NCBI GenBank assembly: GCA_903813345.2
Contig: CAIIXF020000005.1
Span: 21,083,375 to 21,147,374 of the forward strand
Reading direction: 5' to 3'
Length of the DNA: 64,000 nt
Source of the DNA: Owenia fusiformis
Taxonomy: Eukaryota; Annelida; Polychaeta; Sabellida; Oweniidae
Translations under genes and position numbers: made by a program
The notes under the pieces: generated by a model
Database searches by the model: none
Told to the model about the DNA's origin: nothing
The model's input: the letters and a program-made list of their open reading frames with translations, nothing else
Shown here: positions 22,441-34,340 of the stretch, in pieces
Numbering within the stretch: position 1 is the first letter of the stretch
How the letters are laid out: the number at the start of each line of letters is the position of its first letter

Positions 22441-23238
22441 CTGTAAATACACTTAATTTGGCTACCGTTTTAATTTGACGGATTTAAAAATCCGGCAATT
22501 TTCAGATCTATTTTGGAAAATCCCTTGAGAATTAATAATTTACAATTATTTCACTAGTGAAAGTATTCCTATTTGGATGTCAGTGCCATACCAAGACTTA
22601 CTGTAGATTGGGTTAATTTGGCGCCCGCTTTAATTTGGCGAATTTGGCGAAATTGAAAAATTCGCCAATATAAATCTTCGCCAAAATTTAGAATGAATCC
22701 CCGGGAATTATGTAGGGTATTTCGTCAAGTGTATTTAGATCACTTCCAGTTTAGTTTTTTCCAAAATATGAAAAAATGTCTCTCATAAATTGGCTCAGAA
22801 CTGGTCAGTCACTTATTAATACTCAGGGAAATACTAGAACGGAAAGACGTGGTATAGTAGCAGCATCTCAGTTGCAGCAGATCTCACAAAAATGTTCAAA
22901 CGTGGTGAATATCGCCAGTGGTCCTCAAAAGAAAAAATGAACATAGCCAAACATGCCCATTTACATGGTAATTCGCAAACAGCGCATAAGTTAATTAAAA
23001 AAATTTTTTTGCATATCCGCCAAATGAAATAGCCGCCAATATGCCAAAAATGGCATAATAGCCAAATTAACCCAATCTACAGTACTTAAAAGCAGAACAC
23101 ATAAATCTGAAAAGTTTATTTCCAGATCTATGCTAAAATTTCAGCTCAGTCCTAACTCCGCCAAATTAAATAGCCATCAATACTTGAAATTGAGCGAATC
23201 CGCCAAAATAAGTAGCGTCAAGTTAAGTGTATCTACAG
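22441..23238. mobile_element. TA-flanked mariner-like MITE, outer element
   Basis: Ends CTGTAAATACACTTAA and complement CTGTAGATACACTTAA, flanked by TA (22439-22440, 23239-23240). Holds the nested MITE at 22601-23082. Confidence 0.8.
22601..23082. mobile_element. TA-flanked MITE nested in the MITE above
   Basis: Ends CTGTAGATTGGGTTAATTTGG and complement, TA at 22599-22600 and 23083-23084. A truncated second copy is at 15998-16373. Confidence 0.85.
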
Positions 23239-23240
23239 TA

Positions 23241-23300
23241 TGTAATTGAAAGCCGAGCCACCTTTGCATTATGGGTGACTTCAACCTCCCACCAATTCTC
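23241..23300 (+). pseudogene. LINE endonuclease, GDFN fragment
   Basis: CIMGDFNLPPI is the GDFN motif expected next in the same endonuclease. Further homology fades by about 23300. Confidence 0.62.
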
Positions 23301-24180
23301 CTTTTCGCGGTTCGCTCTTTGAATCAGAACGTTCGCAAATATGCACTGAAAAAGCACTCAAAAAGGACAAAATTTGATTGGTCAATATTTTCCCACTATG
23401 CATTTCGCGTAGCTATTTGCGTGACACGAAAGTTCTAAATCAAACTAATTACTCAATTTTGTTTTACACCCGCATGCTAAATAAAACAATGACACCATCG
23501 TAAGTATTCTTCTTTGTCATTGCTTTAATAGTCAGTATGCCGAGTTTAATCAACAACAAAAGATTGTACAATGAACAACAAAATTCAGAAACGAGTACTA
23601 TAGATTTGCTTTCGGACCACTGAACAGATTGACCTAGATAATAGTGACGCGTCTTCTTTGGTCTACTGCTCAGTTGTTTGTGGGTTTTCAACGTAAGTCT
23701 ATAATGTAATTTGAGGATCAATACTTTTATTCAGTTGTTGCATCGATATCGCAGTTTGTAGTGCGGTAAGATTGGCATGAAAGTATTGAAAGTCGAATGG
23801 AATTGTTTTTTCCAATATGGCGACTAGTTTACTGATCACGTGACCTTCTCTTCCGGAATATTTTCAATGCTTTTCAATCATCGTTTTCACTACACTATGA
23901 ATTAATACAATGAAAAAAAATAGCTGTTATATTAAGATTAATGAGAGATCAATCGTTTCTAATAATTTTTTCTGTACTCTCGTACGGGAATATGAAGGAA
24001 TATATCGTTTGAAAAATAGGTGTGAAAATCCCAATGTTAAACCTATGAGGGAAAATAAGGAAGTTTAAATTTGTTCCTCCGCGAACTGCATCATGGGAAA
24101 TATTCTGCCGTATTCTTAAGTTTTTCCCCCATATTATTATTAGACTCCAGATGTATATGGTCAATTTAGGTCCAGTATCT
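23301..24180. other. No gene seen
   Basis: AT-rich sequence without a convincing exon or repeat end. The only ORFs are short, with no recognisable domain. Confidence 0.4.
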
Positions 24181-25080
24181 AGTTTCTCGGAAATTGGGTC
24201 AATTTTTTATCTAGGTCAAAGGTCAAGAACTCGGAAATTGGGTCAATTTTTTATCTAGGTCAAAGGTCAAGAACTAGGTCAAATCTTGTATTTTCATCAT
24301 TTTACCAATTTTCTCAGTCGTTCTCCAATATTTTTTCTCGTTTTTTTTTCATCATGTTCCTTGGAAACAAAGCTATTTCTGAAAGGCAAATCGTTTTTTG
24401 ATTACTCTTACCGATTTTGAAATATGGTGTCCGAAAAATAGGTCACACCAAAACATGCTCCAAATTCAATGAGTTATGAATTAGGGGTAGAATTTGGCAG
24501 GAATCTGAATCTGCAAACCAAATTTCAATCCGACTTCCGGTTCGGAAGTAAAGTCGTTTTAAAAGCTCAAAAATCACTAAATTTGGTGCCCATGTTAAGT
24601 CAATGGGAAAAAAGATTTTTTTGAAGTGAAAAATACGAAATATAGACTGAGTTCAGCTTAATTTAATGAAAGCTTTTAAAAGAAGGGGACCTCAAAAGCC
24701 ACCTAGCTTCAAAATTTGGACACCAAAATAAAATGCCTAGGTCAAAATCTAGGTCAAATTCAAAGGTTTTCCTTATTTTTGCGATTCTGACACTACACTT
24801 TAATAATATTCTTTGAAATTGTGTATACATGTAGCCAAGAGTGTGCTAATAGTGTTAGCCTTTTGCCGTCAGAAAGTATTTTGACCCACTCTTGAGATAT
24901 GGTGTCCGAAATGTAGGTCAAAATAAAAAGTTCTACAAATTTGACGTTTGAGTTATGAATTAAGTGAAGAATTTTCTCTGGAATCCGAATCTGCAAACCA
25001 AATTTAAATCTAATTTCCGGTTCGAAAGTTATTGCGTTTTGAAATTTCGAGAAAAATCGATCTGATGATATCCTGATAGA
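24181..25080. repeat. GGTCAAAGGTCAAG-rich repeat with internal duplications
   Basis: A ~46-bp unit (CTCGGAAATTGGGTCAATTTT...) is duplicated at 24183-24283. A longer block, GAGTTATGAATTA...AATCTGCAAACCAAATTT...TTCCGGTTCG, occurs at 24420-24570 and again at 24895-25050. Confidence 0.7.
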
Positions 25081-25104
25081 AAGTCAAGAGTAGCGAAGAA
25101 AATA

Positions 25105-25375
25105 TTGAAAAATCCATTCATCCCTACATCCATCCTCCCTATCCTATCTGATCCTATCCTATCCTTCCTATCTATCCTTCCTTCATATCTTTTCCTTCTT
25201 ATCCTTCCTATCCTATCATTTCTTCCTATTCTATCCTATCCTTCTTACCTATTCTTTCCTATTCTATCCTATCATTTTTCATATTCTATCCTATCCTTCT
25301 TTCCTATTCTATCATATCATTCCTTCCTATTCTATCCTATTCTTCCTTCCTATTTCATCCATCCATCCATCTTTT
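25105..25375. repeat. Microsatellite, TCCTATCCTA-type
   Basis: Pyrimidine-rich 5/10-bp pattern of TATCC, TTCC and TATTC. The open frame (LPILSYPS...) is repeat translation. A 20-bp unit (TTCTGGATGACTGGGCTTA) is doubled at 25374-25411. Confidence 0.85.
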
Positions 25376-25472
25376 TCTGGATGACTGGGCTTATTCTGGA
25401 TGACTGGGCTTAAAAAAGTCTAGATCTGGAGTCTGAAATTGAACTTGTTCAAAGTCTAGTTATTATATTATA

Positions 25473-28400
25473 TAGTACTACAGCCAAGGCCATTTGTGTC
25501 CAAAACACCTAGATTCAATTTGACTTTAGATTCTTGTAGGGGACCCCAAGGCATGTAAAAAAAGTTTGTGAACCCCTGCAAAGCAGGCTCAAAAGTGCTG
25601 AGTCAGCAAATTTTATCATTTTCGAGTCAGAGTTTGACCATATGCTTGAAACTATTTAATATCTCATTTGAGGATGTTGCAATTATAATGAAACATTGTT
25701 AATATATCAATAATGCATATATGAAGAATTCCTGAAAGTTTGGGTCTTATCCAACAAAATTTGGTAGAGATATGGGATAATTTGTCCCTAAAAGTACATA
25801 AATTCTCTTCAAAACTTCTTGATCAGTGGATAGTTAATCAGTCATTTAAAAACAGTAAGGGCCTATGGTGTATAAGACCTGATTAAAAACTTCACTGATG
25901 ATGTTAGCAAATATTTCTTGCTTAAGTTTCAATAAAAAGTACAAGCATCTATTTTTCTGATTTTTCTCTTTACCTTCCCCTAAAAATTCAAGAAAGGGGG
26001 TGTGGCACATTACACTTCAGTTGTTGAACTTGTTGCTAGGGTCAAACAGAAAATGTGTATCATTATAGCAAAGAGTGTTATTTTAAATAAATCTTAACAC
26101 TATATGTGACATCATAATATGCTAAACATATTCATTATCTACCATTTTATATTTTTTTACAGCTTATCATTGCCATACCCCATAAAACCGTTTTGGGTAT
26201 GTGTTGTCAGCAATAGGAAAAACATGTATGTGTACTAATAACATTTTTCAAAATTGTATTTCAGATGCCATTCTATCCTAATGTTGTTCATGTAGTTGTG
26301 GTATGTTAAGGATGATATATGATGATAATATTTTATATTACGCTCCCAATCATAAGTTTTGTTACTGGAAGTCCACCTTTGAATCACTTATCAAAGCTTG
26401 TCATGCTGTTTGGCAATTTTAAACAAGACATCAAGCTTTTGAAATAAAGGAATAAGGAACAAAATCAAGGTTCAAACATTGATAGACCTTGATATGTAAT
26501 CATATGAAAACTTGCAATTGCCAACCTTATGGAGGGGGTGTATATGCTTTGTATTATATGTGTCATAAATTGTTTAGTTGTAGAAACCTGAAGCCAAATG
26601 AAATAATAGTGCTTTACATTCTCTCGAAGTGATCAATTCCATGGCACTGGGTTTGTTGACATGACTTATATGATATGTGACATTACGCGAGTTTGGTCCT
26701 AAGGCCAACATAGTCCAATGGCGCAGAATCCCACTTACCCCATCAAGTCCCACCATGCCATATCGAGTCCCACAATATCCCATGAGACCTTGTTAACTTT
26801 GCCCCATGGAGTCTCATCGAGTCCCTCCATATCCCATCCAGTCCCACGGAAATGATGTAATTTAGTTTAGAGGTTTTGTCGAGGTCATTTTAGCTGACAC
26901 ATCCCATGATCAAAAGTCCAACGATGCCCAATGGAAAGAATGAACAGGTCCATTCTCAATGGGGCTTCGTGGGACTTTGCCAAATGATACCCCATCGAGT
27001 CTCATGGGACTCAATGGGGCTTCATGGGGCAAAGTCCCAAGGAATCCAAAGGAATTCCATCGGGCAAAGCTCAATGTAGTCCAAAGAATTTCCATGAGGT
27101 CCCACCCAATGTTAAATCAATGGAGGTCCCACCATGTCTTATTGGTGTATGTTAGGCTTTAGCGAAGCAACTTCCTTTGTTTACATTCATCAAAACGTTA
27201 AAAGGAAAAATAGTCACAACTTTGTAAGAGCGTGATTATTTGGACTGATTTCACTTGTTTTACATGAACTGAGCTGGCCAGTGCCATTCATAATATCTTA
27301 AAATAAACTTTTTCTCCTGCATTCAATTCATGACAGAGGCACAGATTCCCAAATTTATTTACAAGCCAAGATGCATTGTAATAGAAAATATTTGGAAGCC
27401 AGTAGAAAAGTTAGGGGCCAACACTTTGGCTTGTAACCTCATGTTACAAGCCAAGAAAAAAGCAATTAAATTCCTGTAAAAACTTTATTAAAGTAAACAT
27501 TCAGAACCACTGTTCACATATCTCTGGTTCAGAGGAATTGGGCACTAGACAACACCTTGCTGGTCTCCCTCCTTTCAATTTCTAAAATTGAGTAGTATAT
27601 ACAGATTGGGGGCAAAGTGAGAATGCTTACAGTGAAACAAACAGCATACAGTACATTATGTGTGCCAATAGAGGGCGGCATATGCACCATAGGCACAAAT
27701 ACTCGTAATTTGAAAACCAAACATTTTCTGCTTAACTAAAAATTATGTAATTATCAGCTATATAATAGGTGTGAACACCTTTGCTGCTTCAGTGTTGCCA
27801 TAACGTTCACTTAAGAGAGAGCCTTTTTACATCAAGAGTGTAGAGTGCATTGTATGATTCAATGGGCAAGTTCTTATATGCAATGACATGACAGTTCCTA
27901 AATAAAACAGACAGTCTCCCCATGGCCTCTTTATTTAAAGATTTGACAATACCCATTGTTATTACTTTTTCTATGCTTTAAAATCAACACAGCTTTTTTG
28001 CGAATCTGAGAAATTTCGTGTTGTTTCAATGCTTCTAATTTAAAATTAGTATACCCGCTAATAAAGCTGCTCTTGTTGATGTTAATACAACGGGAAAGAT
28101 TGTTTGCTTCAATACAAACGTTGCAGAACATTTTGTACTCCTTGTAGTTCAGCCATGGACGGCAAAACAGCCACGACTGCAAGAATTTTCTTTTTTTTCT
28201 CCGACATTTTTCCAACAATTGTATCCGATAATAGTCTAACGAAGAACATAGTTATCTGCATTATGATTGGCCAAATCATTCATATCGCCAAAAAGTAGAT
28301 CAATCAAAACGTGAGACACAAAATATTAAAAGTACAAAATGGGGAGAAGTTCCCAGAATACATTGCGCATCAATCGCCTATCAACGATCTCAATTACATT

Positions 28401-30852
28401 CTTACCACTAAATTGATGCTGGGAAAGCACACTTTCGAAAAAATTGTAAATATCGATCAGCTGATTTAGCAAAAGCAGCATTAAATTCATGTGAAATCTT
28501 TGTCTTTTCACCAATTTTCATGATTGAAATGATAGGATAACAGGTATATTATAGTGGGAACTCTTGTACGCCAGGAATACGTGTAAATTTGATTTGTTTG
28601 GCGCCCGGGGCCAAAGTTAGGCGAATCTGGCGTCCTGGCGTCCTGGCGTGTGGGAATCTGTGGCTCTGATTCATGACCACATGTTACTACAGAATCCATA
28701 GGATCCTCGGGGATGAGCCATTCTATGGTAACACTTGGCCTTGGATTGAATGTCTTTAAGTTGTGAATAGGTGTATTATGAAGGGGGTTCCGTGATAACA
28801 TATGGTCTTGGAAACACAGATTCCAGAAGTCAAAAGTCAATCGGAGTGACAAAACATAAGTAATGCTTAATAACTGAGTGTGGATTGGTTGATCCCAAGA
28901 TATTATCAGTCAGTAGCTTATTACGTACTTTAACAGTTAGCAAGGAACAAAAACTTATGACTTATGACATCAGAAAGAGCTTATCATAAATAAATGAAAC
29001 TGGACAGAAACTTAATGAATAGTTCAAGAATACTTGACTGGTTGACTTAACTGCTAAAAGGTAAAGTGAAAATGCTATAACTTTTTTAATTTTTGATGCA
29101 AAATCATAATTTGCATACCCAATGAAACTTGAGGATGCTATCTAGCCATGGATTATAAATTGTACATTTTTACTTGAATAAAATATGTCACCAGCGTCTC
29201 ACTTAAACATGTGGTGTGCCATGAGAAATTAACATAATTTGCAAAATGTTCCTGAACTGATCCGGCCTGATGACCACAAAGCTAATAGTCCTGATGCAAT
29301 CCTTAGCGAGTATAGGGTATGGGTAGGTCTCCAGGAGATGGTTTGAAGGCACCCAATCTAAAAAAAATTGCCCACCTAAAGCTGGCAATTAAGACAGGTT
29401 GAAAGAAACTTAGCCAACGTTTTTTTTGGCCCACCCTGTATACAACGGATGTTACTTCGCTGACGCTTCTTAACTCTTCTATCTACAGGGATACAATTGT
29501 TTCCTGTACAAAGTACAATCAATTCCCTTGACACTATGTAAAGTATCGGGTGCTAGACTAGCGGTGAAACATTATCTCCAAATCCATAGGGACAATAGGG
29601 GCGTAGCCAGCTTTCTTTCGTAACAAAACATTCACATCTTGTTATGTTCTACAGACTACAACTAAACAATTTATGACATATATACAATGCGAAGTGTCAA
29701 AACTGCAACCAGCCTCTGAGTAACTCTGGCTCTTAATCATTTGGTGTTACACTTTGTTATTATATAGCTAATTATTTGCAGCAACAATAGGAGTCTTGTT
29801 GCAGTTTACATGGACCCTTTACTAGAAAGCATGTACACCCCCTCTATAAGTTTGGCAACTGGAAGTTTAAACCTTGATTATTTTCCTTATTACCATATTT
29901 CAGATACTTCGATTTCATATGCCAAAAATAAAAAAACTTTAATAAGTGATTCAAAGGGGTTCGAGTTGCCAAACTTATGATGGGAAGTGTTATCATTCAT
30001 AAACATAAACCATAACTACATGAACAACATTAGGAAAGAATGACACCTATAATACAATTTTGAAAAATGTTATTAATACACATGCACCATACATGTATTT
30101 CCAATTGCTGACCACACATACCCCAAACGGTTTTATGGTGTATGGCAATGATAAGCTGTAAAAGTATAAAATGGTAGATACTAGTAATGAATATGTTTAG
30201 AATATTATGATGTCACATATAGTGTTTAGATTTATTTAGAATAACACATTTTGCTATCATGATACACATTTTCTATTTGACCCAAGCAACAAGTTCAACA
30301 ACTGAAGTGTAAGGTGCCACGCCCCCTTTCTTGATTTTTTAGGGGAAGGTAAAGAGAAAAATCAGAAAAATTAGAAAAATAGATGCATGCACTTTTTATT
30401 GAAACTTATGCAAGAAATATTTGCTAACATCATCAGTGAAGTTTTTAATCAGGTTTTATACACTATAGGCCCTTACTGTTTTTTAAATGACTGATTAACT
30501 ATCGACTGATTAAGAAATTTTGAAGAGAAATTATGTACTTTTAAGGACAAATTATCTCTACCAAATTTTGTTGGATAAGACCCAAATTTTCAGGAATTCT
30601 TCATATATGCCTAATTGATATATTAATAATGTTTCATTATAATTGCAACATCCTCAAATGAGATATTAAATAGTTTCAAGCATATGGTCAAACTCCGATT
30701 CGAAAATGATAAAATTTGCTGACTCAGCACTTTTGACCCTGCTTTGCAAGGGTTCACAAACTTTTTTTACATGCCTTGGGGTCCCTTACAAGAATCTAAA
30801 GTCAAATTGAATCTAGGTGTTTTGGACATAAATGGCCTTGGCCGTAGTACTA
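25473..30852. mobile_element. 5.4-kb element with ~1-kb terminal inverted repeats
   Basis: 25473-26555 and 29815-30852 are inverted copies, starting TAGTACTACAGCCAAGGCC and complement TAGTACTACGGCCAAGGCC. ATA flanks both ends (25470-25472, 30853-30855), but the AT-rich flanks make the true duplication unclear. The interior holds a palindromic CCCCAT/CATCGAGTCCC stretch (26720-27130) and a zinc-finger ORF (27931-28218). Confidence 0.78.
27931..28218 (-). CDS. TTF/BED-like zinc-finger ORF, probably hAT transposase N-terminus
   Basis: Residues RKFLQSWLFCRPWLNY, KMFCNVCIEA, FISGYTNFKLEALKQHE match the N-terminal zinc finger of hAT-derived proteins of the ZNF862/KIAA1586 type (SW....PWL, MFC..C, G..NF....L..HE..S). 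The frame stops after 95 residues with no catalytic or dimerisation domain, and the final zinc-binding His is not seen. An ATG in another frame just upstream (MSEKK) suggests a 1-base shift at the start. It lies centrally in the 5.4-kb element, so it may be a relic of its transposase. Confidence 0.5.
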   Translation of the reverse strand: MLEKCRRKKRKFLQSWLFCRPWLNYKEYKMFCNVCIEANNLSRCININKSSFISGYTNFKLEALKQHEISQIRKKAVLILKHRKSNNNGYCQIFK

Positions 30853-30857
30853 ATAAT

Positions 30858-31565
30858 AAAGGAGCACGTAGGTTAGCGCAAACAATTTCAGAAGGTAATA
30901 TCTTGGATTATGACTATTTTCTGACAATGAAGACAGGTTTATCTTTTAGATCAATTCATTATCTCAAAGAAAATTATATACAGTAATAATAAAGTCAAAC
31001 AAACTCGGAGATATTTATCTAGCAATCAACCCATCAACACACTTTTTCAAAGATGTCCCAATTTTCACCAAAAGTGCAATCATTTTTTACAATGTTTAAT
31101 GCATTACTATTCTCTATTTTGATGTATCAAATAGTTCTTGAAAGAAAAACTTAATTGCCATAAGATAAGTATTCCTCATGTTATTTCTCCATTGAAAAAT
31201 CTCATGCTATCCATTGGTTTCAGTTCATTTTGGTCATCCAAAGTCCCTGGAGCAATCAACTTTTCCTTTTAGGAAATCAAACACATTCAAAACACTCAAA
31301 ACACATTCTAATTATGCATTCAACAATATAATAAAAGGTTGCATTTTTGGTGAAAATTAGGTCAACATTTTTGAAAAAGTATGTTGATTGGTCCATTGCC
31401 CCTTCAATATCACTTAGGTCTGATTAACTAAATTATCAATATATATACTTTTCTTGAAGATAATGAATGCATCTAAAAGATACACACATATTCATGATCA
31501 GAAAATATTCATAATTCAAGTTAGAATTGTTTAAAATTGTTTGCAATAACCTACATGCTCCTTTG
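30858..31565. mobile_element. Foldback MITE abutting the 5.4-kb element
   Basis: AAAGGAGCACGTAGGTTA at the left and the complement of TAACCTACATGCTCCTTT at the right. Inverted homology runs through TCTTTTAGATCAATTCATTATC and the ACTTTTTCAAAGATG / TTTTCACCAAAA blocks. No ORF of note. Confidence 0.75.
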
Positions 31566-31689
31566 GCCAATGACTTATCTACACCTCCTATCTTTCGTCA
31601 GAGAGCTGAGTAGAATCATGTCCAATTATATTTTCTTCTTAATCCTCTGAATTTCAAAATGGTGAGTGGTTCAAACAAGACACAGGGTG

Positions 31690-32895
31690 AACTAGACAAC
31701 AGCAACGCCAAAGCGTAGCAAATCCCATCAAACAGCCATGGCTGGCATTTTTACAAACAAAGTATATAGCAAAAATGACAGCCATTTTTCAAAATGGACA
31801 CCTTCTATGTGTGCTTATAGTATTCACATACCAAATATGAACAAAATCGCTCTACTACTTTTCAAGTTATAGTAAAATATGTAAAAATGGCGTCCTTTTT
31901 TCAAAATGGCCACTTTCTGTACAAAAGGGTCATCAGACAGTGTGAAATGCTTATAGTATTCACATACCAAATATGAACAAAATCGCTCTATTATTTTTCG
32001 AGTTATAGTAAAATATGTTAAAATGGCAGCCATTTTTTAAAATGGCGCCCTTCTACCTAAAGTGTCATTAGACAGTGTGCCATACTTATAGTATTCACAT
32101 ACCAAATATGAACAAAATCGCTCCACTACTTTTCGAGTTACAGCAAAAATCGTAAAATAACGAGTAAAGGCCGCCATTTTTCAAGATGGCTGCCAGAATG
32201 CAAAGATGGCTGCCGAAAAGTTAATCAGCTCTAGAACTTCTTATGATGTAACATGAGTGAAAATTTCGAGTAAATCCGTTAAGTGGTTTTCCTGGAACAG
32301 CGATGACAAGATTTATCTAAAAACTTCCAAGATGGCCACCAGAATGCAAAATGGCAGCTGAAAAGTTATTTAGCTGTAGATCTTCATACCATGTAACATG
32401 TGTGAAAATTTGAAATAAATCCGTTAAGTGGTTTTCCTGGAATCATGATCACAAGATTTATCTCAAAACTTCAAAGATGGCTGCCAGAATGCAAGATGAC
32501 TGCCGAAAAGTAAATCAGCTCTAGAACTTCTTACTCTGTAACAGGTGAGAAAATTTGAAGTAAATCCGTTAAGTGGTTTTCCTGGAATTGCGATGACAAA
32601 CTTTATCTAAAAACTTCCAAGATGGCCACCAGAATGCAAGATGGCTGCCGAAAATTTAATCAGCGATAGAACTTCTTACCATGTCACATGTGTGAAAATT
32701 TGAAGTAAATCTGTTATGTCAAGATTTAACTAAAAACATCCAAGATGGCAGCCAGAATGCAAGATCATCGCCCAAAAGTTAATCAGCTCTAGAACTTCTT
32801 ACCATGTAACATGTGTGAAAATTTGAAGCAAATCAGTCAAGTGGTTTTCCTGGAATTGTGATGAAAAGAAAGTGAGACGCCGCCCACCCATCAAG
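31690..32895 (+). repeat. ATGGC tandem element, two unit types
   Basis: Starts AACAGCAACGCCAAAGCGTAG as at 20880. First part: ~135-bp units with AAATATGAACAAAATCGCTC. Second part (32180-32860): about five ~150-bp units with AAGATGGCTGCC, TTAATCAGCTCTAGAACTTC and AATCCGTTAAGTGGTTTTCC. Confidence 0.78.
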
Positions 32896-32966
32896 CTGAC
32901 GACAATATCATACCTTTTTTAGGAACAATAAAAAATCACATGACATGACAAGTCATTATATTTTAT

Positions 32967-33330
32967 AAACTTGACCATCATCACGGTGGGGATTGTCATC
33001 ACGTGACCTTCGTAATTGATGGTGTCTGAACAAGCTGTACGATTTTCTCGATTAAGCCAGATAAATGAATATTTTTCATATTTATATTTTGTTAACAGCG
33101 TCAGATTTCTCCCCACTTATGCTTACTATCTCAGTCTTTCAAATGAACCTAAATTGACAAGCAGAGGACGCATATTATTTGAGATATGACTGTTTTTCAT
33201 TTCGAAAAATGATGGTGTCTGAACAACTCTAAAATTCTGTATGATGGTGTCTGTACAATTTTTTTGAATACACGACATGGATACCAGTCTCCATGTTTTC
33301 ATGTGTAATTGTTTATAATATACTATGCAT
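32967..33330. repeat. Left arm of a far-apart inverted repeat
   Basis: GATTGTCATCACGTGACC, ATGGTGTCTGAACAA, TTACTATCTCAGTCTTTC and GAGGACGCATATT match 39470-39832 in inverse orientation, with roughly 85-90% identity by eye. Confidence 0.8.
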
Positions 33331-33419
33331 TCCTGTACTCTCGTATATCCAAGGCTTTGCATAATGAAGGACCCACGGTCCTATGCTCACACAGTTTGGA
33401 ACCTTCAGAGGAATTTATA

Positions 33420-34340
33420 TCCTGACTTTCAAACAAAGATATTGATTTGGATTTGTAGTCTCGAACTTTGAGAAACTTAGATAGCATAGTTGTGTGACCT
33501 AGTTTGATGACCTCTGACCTTGGAAATTTTACTTATTCAGAGCTCAGTAAGGTCTTTTGTGATTAAGCTGACCAAAATTTACATCCAAAAATCAACTTTT
33601 TTGACCTTTCGAAGGTCACTGAAGGTCAAGTAAAGGTCAAATCCTAAAACTAATGTCAGATTTGAACTCCTGGCAACTTGTAGATGATTTTCAAAAAAAA
33701 AATTGGGTCAAATTAAAACAAGTTGAAAAATAACTTTTTTTTACTGTTTTTTGACGTCAAATATCTCAAAAACGGTAAAAATTTGATGCTGACATATATT
33801 GAGAAATATGTAGGGAATGCTTAAATCTATTAATGATGTAATTTATTGCAGGAAATGATCAAGTATAAGGCAAACTTTAAGAATCTTGTCAATCACAAAA
33901 CCTGCCATTGACTTTATACATGAGAAAGTTTCCTGAAAATGACAAGTCCTACTTTTTTCCAAATTTTATAGGGTAAACACCAAAAAACGTAATTCCAAGA
34001 GCTTTGAAATCTTCAGAGGACATAAGTTGCATATACACCAACTACTAAAAGTTATTTGAAAGTTCTACTTCAACAAAGTATCTAGTATTTACAGAAAATT
34101 TGACTTTTTGACGTCAAAATCCGCAATTTCTCGGAAACCGGGCGAACTTGGGAAATGGCGATGATAGGTCAAATAGGCATTATTGATATGCATAAAATGA
34201 ATGTGGATATGACTCAATCCGAATAGCAGTTTTAATTTGTGCAGCCAATGTTGACGGACGGACGGACGGACGGACGGACCAACCAACGGACGGACGGACG
34301 CCTGGTCAATCCCATAGGCTCACTGTGTGAGCCAAAAACC
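33420..34340 (+). repeat. GGTCAAGG-rich repeat ending in GACG run and hairpin
   Basis: Contains GACCTTTCGAAGGTCACTGAAGG, ends GACGGACGGACGGACG, then the perfect hairpin GGCTCAC-TGT-GTGAGCC and AAAAAC. The last ~230 bp match 571-797. Confidence 0.75.

Noticed and set aside
25105-25413. Hydrophobic 102-residue ORF resembling a membrane protein
   Set aside because: Comes from the TCCTATCC microsatellite.
28508-28852. 114-residue minus-strand ORF considered as a missing C2orf42 exon
   Set aside because: The residues do not match the C-terminal family blocks, and the position is upstream of exon 1, so it cannot be a 3' exon.
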